DNA of 27,708 nucleotides from JBKHJZ01 sp046537875 (GTDB lineage Bacteria > Actinomycetota > Acidimicrobiia > Acidimicrobiales > VFJN01), in NCBI GenBank assembly GCA_046537875.1, contig JBKHJZ010000027.1, positions 1-27,708 of the forward strand. Reading direction: 5' to 3'. Positions 14,689-22,840 of the stretch are shown here, piece after piece. Below the pieces are notes generated by a model that was not told the origin of the DNA, searched no databases, and saw nothing but the letters and a program-made list of their open reading frames with translations. A program made the translations under genes and the position numbers. Numbering within the stretch: position 1 is the first letter of the stretch; the number at the start of each line of letters is the position of its first letter.

Positions 14689-15531
14689 ATGGCCATCACC
14701 GAAGCCGGCGGCACCACGGTCACGGTCACGCCGCTGAACCCGGCGCTGGGCGCCGAGATCGGCGGGGTGGACCTGTCGCGCCTGGACGACGACACCTGGC
14801 GCGAGATCGAGGCGGCGTGGGCGCGCCACCTGGTGCTGTTCTTCCGCGGCCAGGACCTGTCGCCCGAGGCCCACGAGGCGCTGGGCCGCCGCATCGGCGA
14901 GCTGCACGTGCACCCTGCGGCGCCGACGGTCGAGGGGCATCCGAGCGTGATGCTCATCCACGCGGACGAGCGCTCGAAGGTCGTGGCCGGCAACGGGTGG
15001 CACACCGACGTGAGCTGCGACGAGCGTCCGCCGGCAGCGACGATCCTGCACCTGCCCGAAGTCCCCGAGGTCGGCGGCGACACGGTGTTCATCTCGACCG
15101 AGGCCGCCTACGAGGCGCTCTCCCAGCCGATGAAGGACTTCCTGGCCGACAAGGTTGCCGTGCACGAGTCGGCCCACGTCTACCGGGGGCGCTACGGCTC
15201 GAAGGAGTCCGAGTCACGTGACGGCGCCTTCCCGTCCGCCGTGCACCCGGTCGTCCGCACCCATCCCGTCACCGGGCGCAAGTCGCTCTACGTGAACCGC
15301 GCCTTCACGACGCGCATCAAGGGGCTGGCGCCGAACGAGAGCCGTGCGCTCCTCGACATGCTCTTCGACCACATCGAGCGCCGGCCCGAGCTCCAGTGCC
15401 GCTTCTCCTGGACGCCGGGCGCCGTGGCGCTGTGGGACAACCGGAGCACGCAGCACTACGCCGTGTGGGACTACTTCCCGGCGCGGCGCAGCGGCCGGCG
15501 GGTCAGCGTGGTCGGCGAGCGGCCGGTCTGA
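14689..15531 (+). CDS. TauD/TfdA family Fe(II)/2-oxoglutarate dioxygenase
   Basis: The protein has 280 residues, the usual TauD length. N-terminal motifs PLNPALGAEIGGVDLSRL and the LVLFFRGQDLSPEAHEALG segment are typical of the family. The iron ligands are H105 and D107 in NGWHTDVSC and H256 in STQHYAVWDY. R267, 11 residues after the last His, matches the 2-oxoglutarate-binding Arg position. Enzymes of this family hydroxylate taurine, alkylsulfonates, alkylsulfates, 2,4-D or similar acids in the cytosol, and the sequence does not tell which. The ATG at 14689 has a GGGGG run about 10 nt upstream. A TAGCAT at 14636-14641 is a possible -10 without a clear -35. No sulfonate transporter is adjacent, so a sulfur-scavenging role is unproven. 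Confidence 0.88.
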   Translation: MAITEAGGTTVTVTPLNPALGAEIGGVDLSRLDDDTWREIEAAWARHLVLFFRGQDLSPEAHEALGRRIGELHVHPAAPTVEGHPSVMLIHADERSKVVAGNGWHTDVSCDERPPAATILHLPEVPEVGGDTVFISTEAAYEALSQPMKDFLADKVAVHESAHVYRGRYGSKESESRDGAFPSAVHPVVRTHPVTGRKSLYVNRAFTTRIKGLAPNESRALLDMLFDHIERRPELQCRFSWTPGAVALWDNRSTQHYAVWDYFPARRSGRRVSVVGERPV

Positions 15532-15556
15532 CCGGGGTCCCGGAGAGATCGCGCCG

Positions 15557-16183
15557 TCAGCCGTCGGCGCCCGTCGGGCCGCGGGTGCAGACGGCGAGGA
15601 ACAGCGGATAGCGCACGCCGTCGCGCACGACCTCGTGGCAGTCCTGGAAGGTGACGTCGGTGAAGCCGGCGGCGGCGAGCTCGCCGGCGAGCGTCGAGCG
15701 GTCGAATCCGTGGTGGCCGTCGAACCCGTCGGTGTGGAACGACCCGTCCTCCTCGTCGAGGTCGACCACGCAGAGGTGCCCGCCCTCCACGAGCAGGCGG
15801 GCGAACCCCGACAGCACCGGGGCGAGATCGGGGATGTGGTGCAGGGTCATCACGGTGACCACGAGGTCGAAGCGCTCGTCGGGCACCGTCCCGGTCGCCA
15901 GGTCCAGATCCCAGATCCGCGCGTCGGGGATGATCCCGGCGTCCACCTTGTCGCGCATCACCTCCCGCATCCCGGTCGACGTGTCGGCCATCGTGACGGG
16001 GCCGACCGCGTCGCGCAGGGCCTGGCTGACCAGTCCGGTGCCGGCGCCGTACTCGAGCAGCCTCGTCGAACGGTCGAGCGGGACGGCGCTGCGGATGGCG
16101 CGTGCGACCGCGTGCGCACGCTCGACCTTGGCGGGATCGGCGTCCCAGGTCCTGGCCTTCTCGTCGAATCTGTCGGTGCTCAC
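15557..16183 (-). CDS. Class I SAM-dependent methyltransferase (UbiE-like)
   Basis: The protein has 208 residues. It opens with VSTDRFDEKARTWD, a typical beginning of UbiE/Coq5-type methyltransferases. SAM motif I is LLEYGAGTGLVS (about 42-53), the motif II region VTMADTSTGM carries an acidic residue after the second strand, and a motif around LVVTVMTLHHIPDLAPVL gives the post-motif III segment. The C-terminal half has HLCVVDLDEEDGSF and a final beta strand. The methyl acceptor is not predictable. The GTG start at 16183 is preceded by AAGGTGG at suitable distance; an ATG at 16210 is an in-frame alternative that would add a polar extension. It is convergent with the dioxygenase (25 bp gap) and divergent from the dienelactone hydrolase gene. 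Confidence 0.82.
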   Translation of the reverse strand: MSTDRFDEKARTWDADPAKVERAHAVARAIRSAVPLDRSTRLLEYGAGTGLVSQALRDAVGPVTMADTSTGMREVMRDKVDAGIIPDARIWDLDLATGTVPDERFDLVVTVMTLHHIPDLAPVLSGFARLLVEGGHLCVVDLDEEDGSFHTDGFDGHHGFDRSTLAGELAAAGFTDVTFQDCHEVVRDGVRYPLFLAVCTRGPTGADG

Positions 16184-16358
16184 CGTTCCACCTTCGCAGC
16201 CATCGGGCACCTGAGCGTCGCCGGGGGTGTCGCCGGGGGCTGGTCACCCCCTGCCGGCGGGCGGGCGGGTGCTCTCGGTCGGATCCGGTGTCCAGCATGC
16301 CGGTCGGTGGGGCCCTTCGGACTCGTCGCTGGGATCGGACTGCGGCCATGCTGGGGAC

Positions 16359-17063
16359 ATGGCCGATGGCATGCGCGCGGAGACCATCACCATCGCCGGG
16401 CACGGCGGTGACGAGATCGAGGCGTACCTCGCCCAGCCGCTCGACGGGGACGCCCAGCCGGGCGTGGTGGTGCTCCACCACATGCCCGGGTACGACCGGG
16501 CGTCGAAGGAGATCGTCCGGACCTTCGCCGTGGACGGCTACGCCGCCCTGATGCCCAACCTGCACCACCGCTACGCGCCCGGGGCGAAGGCGACCGACGC
16601 CGCGGCGGCGGCACGGGCGGCGGGCGGCGTGCCGGACGAGCAGTGCCTGGGCGATGCGCAGGGCGCCATCGACGTGCTGCGGGCCCGCCCGCAGGCGAAC
16701 GGGAAGGTGGGGGTGATCGGCTACTGCTCCGGCGGGCGCCAGACGTTCCTGGTGGCGTGCGCCCTCGACGTCGACGCCGCGGTCGACTGCTACGGCGGGG
16801 GCGTGGACCCGACCCTGGCACCCCGTCTGCGCTGCCCGCTCCTGGGGCTGTTCGGCGCCGACGACCAGCGTCCCTCGCCCGACGACGTCGCCGCGCTGGC
16901 GAAGGCCCTGGACGAGAGCGGCAAGAGCTTCGACTTCCACACCTACGAGGGCGCCGGCCACTCCTTCTTCTCCGTCGACCGCCCGTCGTACCGGCTGGAG
17001 GCCGCCAAGGACGGATGGAAGCAGATCTGGGCCTTCTTCGGCCGGCACCTGAAGGGAGCATGA
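16359..17063 (+). CDS. Dienelactone hydrolase family protein
   Basis: The protein has 234 residues, the length of a single-domain dienelactone hydrolase. The fold reads EIEAYLAQPLDGDAQPGVVVLHH, a nucleophilic Cys in the elbow GYCSGGRQ, an Asp in LFGADDQRPS, and the His in EGAGHSFFSVDRP, giving the Cys-Asp-His triad of this family. The classical reaction is hydrolysis of dienelactone to maleylacetate in chlorocatechol breakdown, but many members act on other lactones or esters. The ATG at 16359 immediately follows a GGGGA run; the ATG at 16371 is an alternative with better spacing. The stop is one base from the DUF6295-like gene, so the two are co-transcribed. Confidence 0.85.
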   Translation: MADGMRAETITIAGHGGDEIEAYLAQPLDGDAQPGVVVLHHMPGYDRASKEIVRTFAVDGYAALMPNLHHRYAPGAKATDAAAAARAAGGVPDEQCLGDAQGAIDVLRARPQANGKVGVIGYCSGGRQTFLVACALDVDAAVDCYGGGVDPTLAPRLRCPLLGLFGADDQRPSPDDVAALAKALDESGKSFDFHTYEGAGHSFFSVDRPSYRLEAAKDGWKQIWAFFGRHLKGA

Positions 17064-17064
17064 G

Positions 17065-17325
17065 ATGTGCACGCACGTGACGGCCAGCGCCCGGGTCGCC
17101 GGCAGCGGCTACCGGGGCGACGACTGGTTCCCCGTCGACCGGGCGGTCGTGTACTTCGACCATCCCCAGGACGCACCGCTGGACCACGCGCTGTGCGTCG
17201 ACGTGTGGGGCGGCTCCGAGCGGGTGGCGATCGAGCTCGACGGCGCCTCGGCGCGCCGGCTGGCGGAGACGATCCTCGCGACCCTCGAGTCGAGCGCTCC
17301 CGAGGATCCGGGCCGACGTCGCTAG
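17065..17325 (+). CDS. DUF6295-like small protein
   Basis: The protein has 86 residues. It starts MCTHVTASARVAGSGYRGDD, continues WFPVDRAVVYFDHPQDAPLD and HALCVDVWGG, and ends with an ARRLAETILATLE helix. From memory this matches the DUF6295 family, which shares the MCT start, the GWFPV motif and the YxDHP motif. The function of that family is unknown to me. The AAGGGAG upstream is a good ribosome binding site that sits inside the end of the preceding dienelactone hydrolase gene, with a gap of one base. The conserved Cys at residue 2 and His in DHP could bind a cofactor or metal, which is speculation. Confidence 0.78.
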   Translation: MCTHVTASARVAGSGYRGDDWFPVDRAVVYFDHPQDAPLDHALCVDVWGGSERVAIELDGASARRLAETILATLESSAPEDPGRRR

Positions 17326-17360
17326 GGTGGCTGGCGCCAGCGACTGATGGGGACATGTGC

Positions 17361-18119
17361 ATGCCTGAAGATGTGATCGCGGCGCACTACCAGCGCCTGG
17401 GCCCGATCTACAACGCCCTGTTGGAGTACTCGCCCGAGTTCGTGCGCCGCCTCACCACCCGGATGATCGAGAAGCTCCGCCTCGAGCCCGACGACCTGCT
17501 CGTCGACCTGGGAACCGGCACCGGCATGTACTCGGTCGACATCCTCCGGCAGGTGCCGCTCCGGCAGCCGGTCGTCGGGGTGGACCCCGCGGAGGCGATG
17601 CTCGCGCACATCCCCGACGACGCCCACATCACTCCGGTGGTCGACGACGCGCTCAGCTTCTCGGCCCGGCCGGGCACGTACGACAAGATCCTCGTCAAGG
17701 AGGCGATCCACCACGTCGACGAGCGCGGCGAGCTGTTCGGCAACCTCTACGAGCGCCTCCGGCCGGACGGTGTGCTGCTGCTCGTCCAGGTGCCGCCCCG
17801 GGTGCGCTACCCGCTCTTCCGGGCGGCTCTCGAGCGCTGCACGAGCTGGCACGCCGACCCGGACGAGCTGACCCGCCTGCTCGAGAAGTCCGGCTTCGAG
17901 GTGGACCGCGACTGGGTCGAGTACCGGCACACGCTGCCGACGGAGGCGTACCACGACATGGTGCGGAACCGGTACATGTCGGTGCTCAGCACGTTCGGTG
18001 ACGAGGAGCTGCGGGACGGGCTCGACGAGATGGCCCGGGCGCACGCCGGTTCTCCCGAGCTCAGCTTCGTGGACCACTTCGACTACCTCACCGCGGTCAA
18101 GCCAGCGCGCGCCGCGTAG
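17361..18119 (+). CDS. Class I SAM-dependent methyltransferase
   Basis: The protein has 252 residues. N-terminal MPEDVIAAHYQRLGPIYNAL is followed by SAM motif I LLVDLGTGTGMYS (about 46-58), VVGVDPAEAML, and the acidic strand IHHVDERGELFGNLYERLRPDG with the usual post-motif pattern. The C-terminal part includes a WHADPDELTRLLEKSGFEV region like that of UbiE- and small-molecule methyltransferases. The start at 17361 has GGGGA 7 nt upstream; the ATG at 17355 is too close to that site. It begins 35 bp after the DUF6295-like gene on the same strand and is followed 72 bp later by the P450, so one transcript is plausible. The substrate is unknown. Confidence 0.82.
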   Translation: MPEDVIAAHYQRLGPIYNALLEYSPEFVRRLTTRMIEKLRLEPDDLLVDLGTGTGMYSVDILRQVPLRQPVVGVDPAEAMLAHIPDDAHITPVVDDALSFSARPGTYDKILVKEAIHHVDERGELFGNLYERLRPDGVLLLVQVPPRVRYPLFRAALERCTSWHADPDELTRLLEKSGFEVDRDWVEYRHTLPTEAYHDMVRNRYMSVLSTFGDEELRDGLDEMARAHAGSPELSFVDHFDYLTAVKPARAA

Positions 18120-18191
18120 CCTCGGATCGTCACCTACCGTGGGCGGTTGCCGCGGAGGTGCGGGCACGTGATCTCGATCCCGGAGTGACCC

Positions 18192-19406
18192 ATGACCACC
18201 GACCGCCCACCGGTGACCGACTGGGCCACCGACTTCGACCACACCGACCCCCAGTGGGTCGCCGATCCGTACCCCATCTGGGACGAGCTGCGCACCCGGT
18301 GCCCGGTGGCCCACAGCGACCGGTACGGGGGCACGTGGTTGCCCGTGCGCCACGAGGACGTCGCCGCCGTCGCCTACGACACCGAGCACTTCACGTCCCG
18401 CAACGTGATCGTGAGCGAGGTGCGGCCGGGCCCCGACGACCTTCCCGCGCCGATCGGGCTGGCGCCGCCCATCACGTCCGACCCGCCGTTCCATGCCATG
18501 GCGCGCCGGCTGCTGCTGCCGGCGTTCTCCCCGAAGCGGATCGCCATGCTCGAGCCGTTCACCCGTGAGCTGTGCGTCGAGCTGCTGGACGCCGTGGCCG
18601 GGCGGACGACGGTGGACGCGGCCGCCGACTACGCCCAGCACATCCCGGTGAGGGTCATCGTGCGGATGCTGGGGTTCCCGCAGGAGGACGCCGACATCTT
18701 CCGCCGGTTCATCCACCAGGTGATCGAGGAGGTCGACCTCCCCGCCGAGGAGCGCCAGGCCCTGGCGGACGAGGGCGAGCTCGACGCCTACATGGACGCC
18801 CGCATCGCGGAGCGCATCGCCGAACCCGGGGACGACCTGACCACGTTCCTGCTCAACGCCGAGCTGGACGGCAACAAGCTGTCGCCGGACCACGTGCGCG
18901 GGACGATGGTGCTGCTGATGATCGCGGGCATCGACACGACCTGGTCGGCCATCGGTGCGTCGCTCTGGCACCTCGCCCAGCATCCCGACGACCGCCGGCG
19001 GCTGGCGACCGAGCCCGACCTGATGCCGACCGCGATCGAGGAGCTCCTGCGGGCGTACGCGCCCGTGACCATGGCCCGGCTGGTGGCGAAGGACTTCGAC
19101 TTCCGGGGCCGCCACCTGAAGGAGGGGGACTGGCTGCTCCTCCCGTTCCCGGCGGCCAACCGCGATCCCGAGGTCTTCCCCGACGCCGACCGGGTGGTCC
19201 TCGACCGTGTCGAGAACCGGCATGCCGCCTTCGGCCTCGGCATCCACCGCTGCATCGGGTCGAACCTCGCCCGCATGGAGCTGCGGGTGGCCCTCGAGGA
19301 GTGGATGGGGCGGTACCCCGACTTCGAGCTGGCCGACCCCGGGGCGGTGACGTGGTCGGCCGGCCAGGTGCGCGGCCCGCGCACCCTCCCGGTCCGCATC
19401 CTGTAG
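18192..19406 (+). CDS. Cytochrome P450
   Basis: The protein has 404 residues, a soluble bacterial-type P450. The I-helix oxygen-activation motif AGIDTT is at 245-250 and the K-helix ExxR is EELLR (E284, R287). The heme-binding loop is FGLGIHRCIG (347-356), with the axial thiolate at C354 and then SNLARMEL. The N-terminal DPYPIWDELR segment is typical of the class. It needs ferredoxin and a reductase for electrons, and neither is encoded nearby. The ATG is preceded by GGAG about 7 nt upstream. The product of this monooxygenase cannot be read from the sequence. Its end is 6 bp from the converging alcohol dehydrogenase gene. Confidence 0.92.
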   Translation: MTTDRPPVTDWATDFDHTDPQWVADPYPIWDELRTRCPVAHSDRYGGTWLPVRHEDVAAVAYDTEHFTSRNVIVSEVRPGPDDLPAPIGLAPPITSDPPFHAMARRLLLPAFSPKRIAMLEPFTRELCVELLDAVAGRTTVDAAADYAQHIPVRVIVRMLGFPQEDADIFRRFIHQVIEEVDLPAEERQALADEGELDAYMDARIAERIAEPGDDLTTFLLNAELDGNKLSPDHVRGTMVLLMIAGIDTTWSAIGASLWHLAQHPDDRRRLATEPDLMPTAIEELLRAYAPVTMARLVAKDFDFRGRHLKEGDWLLLPFPAANRDPEVFPDADRVVLDRVENRHAAFGLGIHRCIGSNLARMELRVALEEWMGRYPDFELADPGAVTWSAGQVRGPRTLPVRIL

Positions 19407-19412
19407 CCCACG

Positions 19413-20531
19413 TCAGCCCGGCGCCGCGTCCCGGCCGGGCGATGACGACGGCACGACCACGGCGTGGATCGGCGGCACGCCGCGCTCGCCGGCCATCGTC
19501 TCCAGCAGCTCGGCGACGCGGTCCAACCCGACCGTGCGGCGCGGCAGCTCGGCGAACGGGTACGTCCCCCGCGCCAGCAGGTCGAGGGCGGCCCGGTAGG
19601 AGACCGTGTCGACGCCCAGGGCGCCCTCGAGGCGGAGCTCCTTGTACACGATCTGGTCGGGGTCGAACCCCGGCGTGCCGCCGCCGCCCCGGGTGCCGGC
19701 GACGACCACCGTGCCGCCCGGCCGCGCCAGCGCCACGGCCTGTGCGAACGCGGAGGGTGCCTTCGCCGTGACGTCCACCACCACGTCGGCACCGGGGACC
19801 GCGGCCTCCGACCGCAGCCGGGCCACCGGGTCGTCGGCCAGCACGTCCACGGCGAGGTCGGCACCGAAGCGCCCGGCCTGATCGAGCCTCGGGTGGTCGC
19901 GCTCCCCGGCGCCGGTCACCATGACGAACGCGGCGCCCGCCTCCCTGGCCGCCGCTGCCGCCGACAGGCCCCGCACGCCGCACCCCAGCACGGCCACGAC
20001 GTCGCCGGCACGGGTGCCGGGCACGGTGACGCCCCACTGGATGCCCGCACCGAGCGGATTGAACGCCACCGCCACCTCCGGCGCCAGCGACCCGGGCACC
20101 GGCAGCAGCAGCGAGTCGGGCGCCAGGTACAGATGGGTGGCGTAGCCGCCCCAGAGCCCCGGTGCCTTGGCGACCGGTGTCATGCCGTACAGGTCGGCGA
20201 GACCGTGTCGCTCGCAGTGACGGTGGTCGCCCCGCCGGCAGGGCCCGCACGAGCGGCACGAGAGGAAGACCTCGACCGCCACGCGGTCGCCGTGACCCAC
20301 TCCCCAGCGCTCGGCCGCCCGATCGCCCAGGGCCTCGATCACCCCCACGACCTCGTGGCCGGGCACGAACGGGGCCCCGGGGGCGATCACCCCCGTGTAG
20401 AGCTCGTGGTCGGTGCCGCACAGCCCGCACGCCTCCACCCGGAGGAGGCCGTCGTCGGGGCCGACGTCGGGCAACGGCAGATCGCGCCGCCGCAGGGCCC
20501 GGGGTCCCTCGAGCACCAAGGCGTCGACCAT
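19413..20531 (-). CDS. Zinc-dependent alcohol dehydrogenase (MDR family)
   Basis: The protein has 372 residues. The catalytic zinc site has C38 in CGLCGTDHELY and H59 with E60 in the PGHE motif. The structural zinc site is C92, C95, C98 and C106 (CRSCGPCRRGDHRHC). The NAD(P)-binding Rossmann motif is LGCGVRGLSAAAAA. The C-terminal half (GGGGTPGFDPDQIV, then the RLEGALGVDTVSYRAAL stretch) follows the threonine dehydrogenase-like group. It would oxidise a secondary alcohol or sugar alcohol to a ketone in the cytosol. It is the last gene of a tight operon: its ATG starts 7 nt after the thioesterase stop. Confidence 0.9.
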   Translation of the reverse strand: MVDALVLEGPRALRRRDLPLPDVGPDDGLLRVEACGLCGTDHELYTGVIAPGAPFVPGHEVVGVIEALGDRAAERWGVGHGDRVAVEVFLSCRSCGPCRRGDHRHCERHGLADLYGMTPVAKAPGLWGGYATHLYLAPDSLLLPVPGSLAPEVAVAFNPLGAGIQWGVTVPGTRAGDVVAVLGCGVRGLSAAAAAREAGAAFVMVTGAGERDHPRLDQAGRFGADLAVDVLADDPVARLRSEAAVPGADVVVDVTAKAPSAFAQAVALARPGGTVVVAGTRGGGGTPGFDPDQIVYKELRLEGALGVDTVSYRAALDLLARGTYPFAELPRRTVGLDRVAELLETMAGERGVPPIHAVVVPSSSPGRDAAPG

Positions 20532-20538
20532 CGGGGCG

Positions 20539-20979
20539 TCACCTCGGGTCGACGATCGTCAGCGTCCCCTGGGCGGCGCAGGCGAGCCGGTCCCGGTGGT
20601 AGATCTCCCCCCGCACCACCGCGCTGCGGTTGGTCATGGCCAGCACCGTCGACTCTGTTTCCAGGACGCCGGCCTGCACCGGGGCGATGTAGTTGATCTT
20701 GACCTCGGTGGTCGCCGCCCACTGGCCGCGCTTCATGAGCGGGTAGACCACCATCCCGGTGATGTGGTCGACGATGCCGGCCAGCACGCCGCCGTGGGCG
20801 TTGCCGAACGGGGTGAGCAGCTCCTCCCGGATCGTCGCCCGGCACCACAGCCTCCCGGGCTCGAACCGGACGTGCTCGATGCCGAGGTAGCCCGGCAGGC
20901 CCGTCGCCGTCAGACCCTCGGCGAGAAGTCCGTCGGCGACCCGCTGGTCGTAGCGCTCTTCGAGGGTGGGCTGGGGCAC
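20539..20979 (-). CDS. PaaI-like hotdog-fold thioesterase
   Basis: The protein has 146 residues. The hotdog thioesterase motif NAHGGVLAGIVDH (60-72) includes the conserved N60, H62, G63 and G64 and the acidic D71. A later VKINYIAPVQAG stretch and SAVVRGEIYHRDRLACAAQGT match the remaining strands of PaaI/MenI-type acyl-CoA thioesterases. It would hydrolyse an acyl-CoA or aryl-CoA thioester in the cytosol. It begins 6 nt after the LLM oxidoreductase stop and ends 7 nt before the alcohol dehydrogenase start. The operon context suggests that an acid is released after oxidation or activation steps; the substrate remains unknown. Confidence 0.85.
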   Translation of the reverse strand: MPQPTLEERYDQRVADGLLAEGLTATGLPGYLGIEHVRFEPGRLWCRATIREELLTPFGNAHGGVLAGIVDHITGMVVYPLMKRGQWAATTEVKINYIAPVQAGVLETESTVLAMTNRSAVVRGEIYHRDRLACAAQGTLTIVDPR

Positions 20980-20985
20980 GTCGGC

Positions 20986-22071
20986 TCACCACGCTCCCGC
21001 GGCGGCGTCGGCCCGCAGCGTGGGGAGCACCTCGCTGGCGAAGGTCCGCATGCTGCGCTCGGCATCCTCGAGCGGGAGCCCCGCGTAGCGGAAGCAGGCC
21101 GTCAGGTCGTAGTCGCCGATGAGGTCCCGGCGGGCGCGCAGCCGCTCGAGCACCTGGTCGGGCGTTCCCCACGCCTGGACGCCGAGGTACATCTCGCACA
21201 TCTGCTCGAGGCCGATCTCCCGGAGCAGGTCGACGGCCCGGCCGTAGGCCTCGTAGCCCCGGGCCTGCTTGAAGTGGTCCGACACCAGCTCGTAGTGCTG
21301 GACGACGCTCGTGAGGTAGCCCGCGAGGTGCTCACGCGCCTTGTCGTCGGCGCGGGCGGCGTCGGTGTCGCAGTACACGAAGTCGCAGGTCACCGGCGGC
21401 CCGGGTTCGCGGCCGTGTGCGGCGGTGAACCGCTCCCGGTAGGTGCCGATGGCGTCGGCCTGGTCCTCCCAGGGCCGCTGGCTGAACACCACCATTCGCG
21501 CCCCAAGATCGGCGGCCGCCAGCACCGAGTCGGGTGACATGGCGACGCAGTACAGCCGGTCACGGAAGCTGCGGGCCGGCGCCGGGCGGATCGGGGTGCG
21601 GGGCTGGTGGTAGTAGGGGCCGTCCCCCTCGATCCATCCCGTCTCCAGCGCATCGATCACCATGCGGGCGGCCTCGTCGAAGCGGTCCCGCGACTCGTCC
21701 ATCGGGATCCCGAACCCCTCGTACTCCCTGCGGGCCAGGCCTCGCCCGACGCCGAACAGCACCCGCCCGCCCGCCAGGTGGTCGAGCAGCGAGAGCTTCT
21801 CGGCCACCCGCAGGGGGTCGTTCCAGGGAAGGATCACGGCCCCGGTCCCCAGCATGATCCGCCGGGTCCTCGCCGCCATGTGGGCGAGGAACACGGTGTT
21901 GTCGGGGCAGAACGCGTAGTCCTCGAAGTGGTGCTCGACCGGCCACAGGGCATCGAAGCCGAGCTCGTCGGCGAGCACGCCGAGGCGCACCTCCTCGGCG
22001 ACCACCTGCCCGTCGGTGACGTCGGGCCCGTAGCCCCAGGACTGGAACACCATCTGGACCCCGACGTTCAT
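20986..22071 (-). CDS. LLM class flavin-dependent oxidoreductase
   Basis: The protein has 361 residues and a luciferase-like TIM barrel. It starts NVGVQMVFQSWGYGPDVTDG. Family landmarks are LADELGFDALWPVEHHFEDYAF (the EHHF-type motif after the second strand), MAARTRRIMLGTGAVILPWNDPLRVAEKL, LDHLAGGRVLFGVGRG, and the late QAWGTPDQVLERL. Such enzymes use reduced FMN and O2 to oxidise small molecules, sulfonates, amines or alkanes. A GAGGAG sits about 6-11 nt upstream of the ATG. It is the first gene of the operon with the thioesterase and the alcohol dehydrogenase, with gaps of only 6-7 nt. A flavin reductase would be needed and is not encoded in the window. Confidence 0.9.
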   Translation of the reverse strand: MNVGVQMVFQSWGYGPDVTDGQVVAEEVRLGVLADELGFDALWPVEHHFEDYAFCPDNTVFLAHMAARTRRIMLGTGAVILPWNDPLRVAEKLSLLDHLAGGRVLFGVGRGLARREYEGFGIPMDESRDRFDEAARMVIDALETGWIEGDGPYYHQPRTPIRPAPARSFRDRLYCVAMSPDSVLAAADLGARMVVFSQRPWEDQADAIGTYRERFTAAHGREPGPPVTCDFVYCDTDAARADDKAREHLAGYLTSVVQHYELVSDHFKQARGYEAYGRAVDLLREIGLEQMCEMYLGVQAWGTPDQVLERLRARRDLIGDYDLTACFRYAGLPLEDAERSMRTFASEVLPTLRADAAAGAW

Positions 22072-22156
22072 CGTCGCTCCTCGCGTCGCTGCCGGCCCGT
22101 GACCGTCCTACCACGACCACGCGGGCGGCTGCCGTGCCGCGTGACGTCGGACGGGG

Positions 22157-22831
22157 TCACACCGCCCAGCGCTCGATGCCCGCGAGGTCGAGGATCGTCA
22201 CCGCCCGCCGCCCTGTCGCGACCAGGCCGGCCGAGCGGAGGGCACCGAGGGCCCGGCTCACCGCCTCCCGCGACGATCCGCAGAGCGCGGCCAGGTCCTC
22301 CTGCGACAGCAGCTCCAGCCGGACGCCAGCCTGGACGGGCCGACCGTGGGTGCGGGCCAGCTCGGCCAGCGCCCGGGCGAGCCGGGTGGTCGTCTCGGTC
22401 GAACCGAACTCGGCCCGCTGGCGGTCGGCGTCCCGGAGGCGGCCGATGGCGATCGTCAGCAGCTCCAGCGTGGCGGCGGGGTGCTCGGTGAGGAAGGCGC
22501 GGAACCGGTCGGCGGTGATCGCCAGGGCCTCGACCGGCGTGGCCGCGATCGCGGTGGCCGACCGTGGCCCACGGTCGGCCACGCCCAGCTCGCCGAGCAC
22601 GTCGCCGGCGGTGCGGAGCGCGAGGATGCGCTCGACACCGCCGGCCGACGTGGTCACGCACTTCACCGTGCCCGACTCCAGGATCAGCACCCGGTCGGGC
22701 CGGTCGCCCTCCCGGAACAGCACCGCACCGGCGGGCCAGGTGCGACGCACCCCGGCTGCCCGCAGGGATGCGAGGGCCCCGGCGTCGAGCGCCTCAGCGA
22801 AGCTCCGGTCCGGTCCGGCGTCACCGGCCAC
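22157..22831 (-). CDS. Crp/Fnr family transcriptional regulator
   Basis: The protein has 224 residues. The cyclic-nucleotide-binding-like domain (about 10-125) has ILESGTVKCVTTSAGG and LALRTAGDVLGELGVADRG, the beta-roll pattern of Crp. The C-terminal winged helix includes LLSQEDLAALCGSSREAVSR, the Crp_2-type helix-turn-helix. The N-terminal four-Cys iron-sulfur motif of Fnr is absent, so it is not an oxygen sensor of that type. The GTG start at 22831 is preceded by GGAGGG, and it begins 9 nt after the upstream methyltransferase stop. It would therefore be co-transcribed with that gene and with the MddA-like gene. The downstream LLM operon starts only 85 bp away and could be a target; this is inferred. 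Confidence 0.87.
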   Translation of the reverse strand: MAGDAGPDRSFAEALDAGALASLRAAGVRRTWPAGAVLFREGDRPDRVLILESGTVKCVTTSAGGVERILALRTAGDVLGELGVADRGPRSATAIAATPVEALAITADRFRAFLTEHPAATLELLTIAIGRLRDADRQRAEFGSTETTTRLARALAELARTHGRPVQAGVRLELLSQEDLAALCGSSREAVSRALGALRSAGLVATGRRAVTILDLAGIERWAV

Positions 22832-22840
22832 GCGCCCTCC

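Noticed and set aside
17322..19247. Minus-strand open frame of 641 codons opposite the methyltransferase and P450
   Set aside because: The P450 and methyltransferase motifs are on the plus strand; this frame is Asp/Val/His-rich noise.
22141..22160. Crp-type site GTGAC-N10-GTCAC near the end of the crp gene
   Set aside because: The spacing between GTGA and TCAC is 12 nt rather than 6, and half of it lies inside the crp coding end, so it does not fit a Crp operator.
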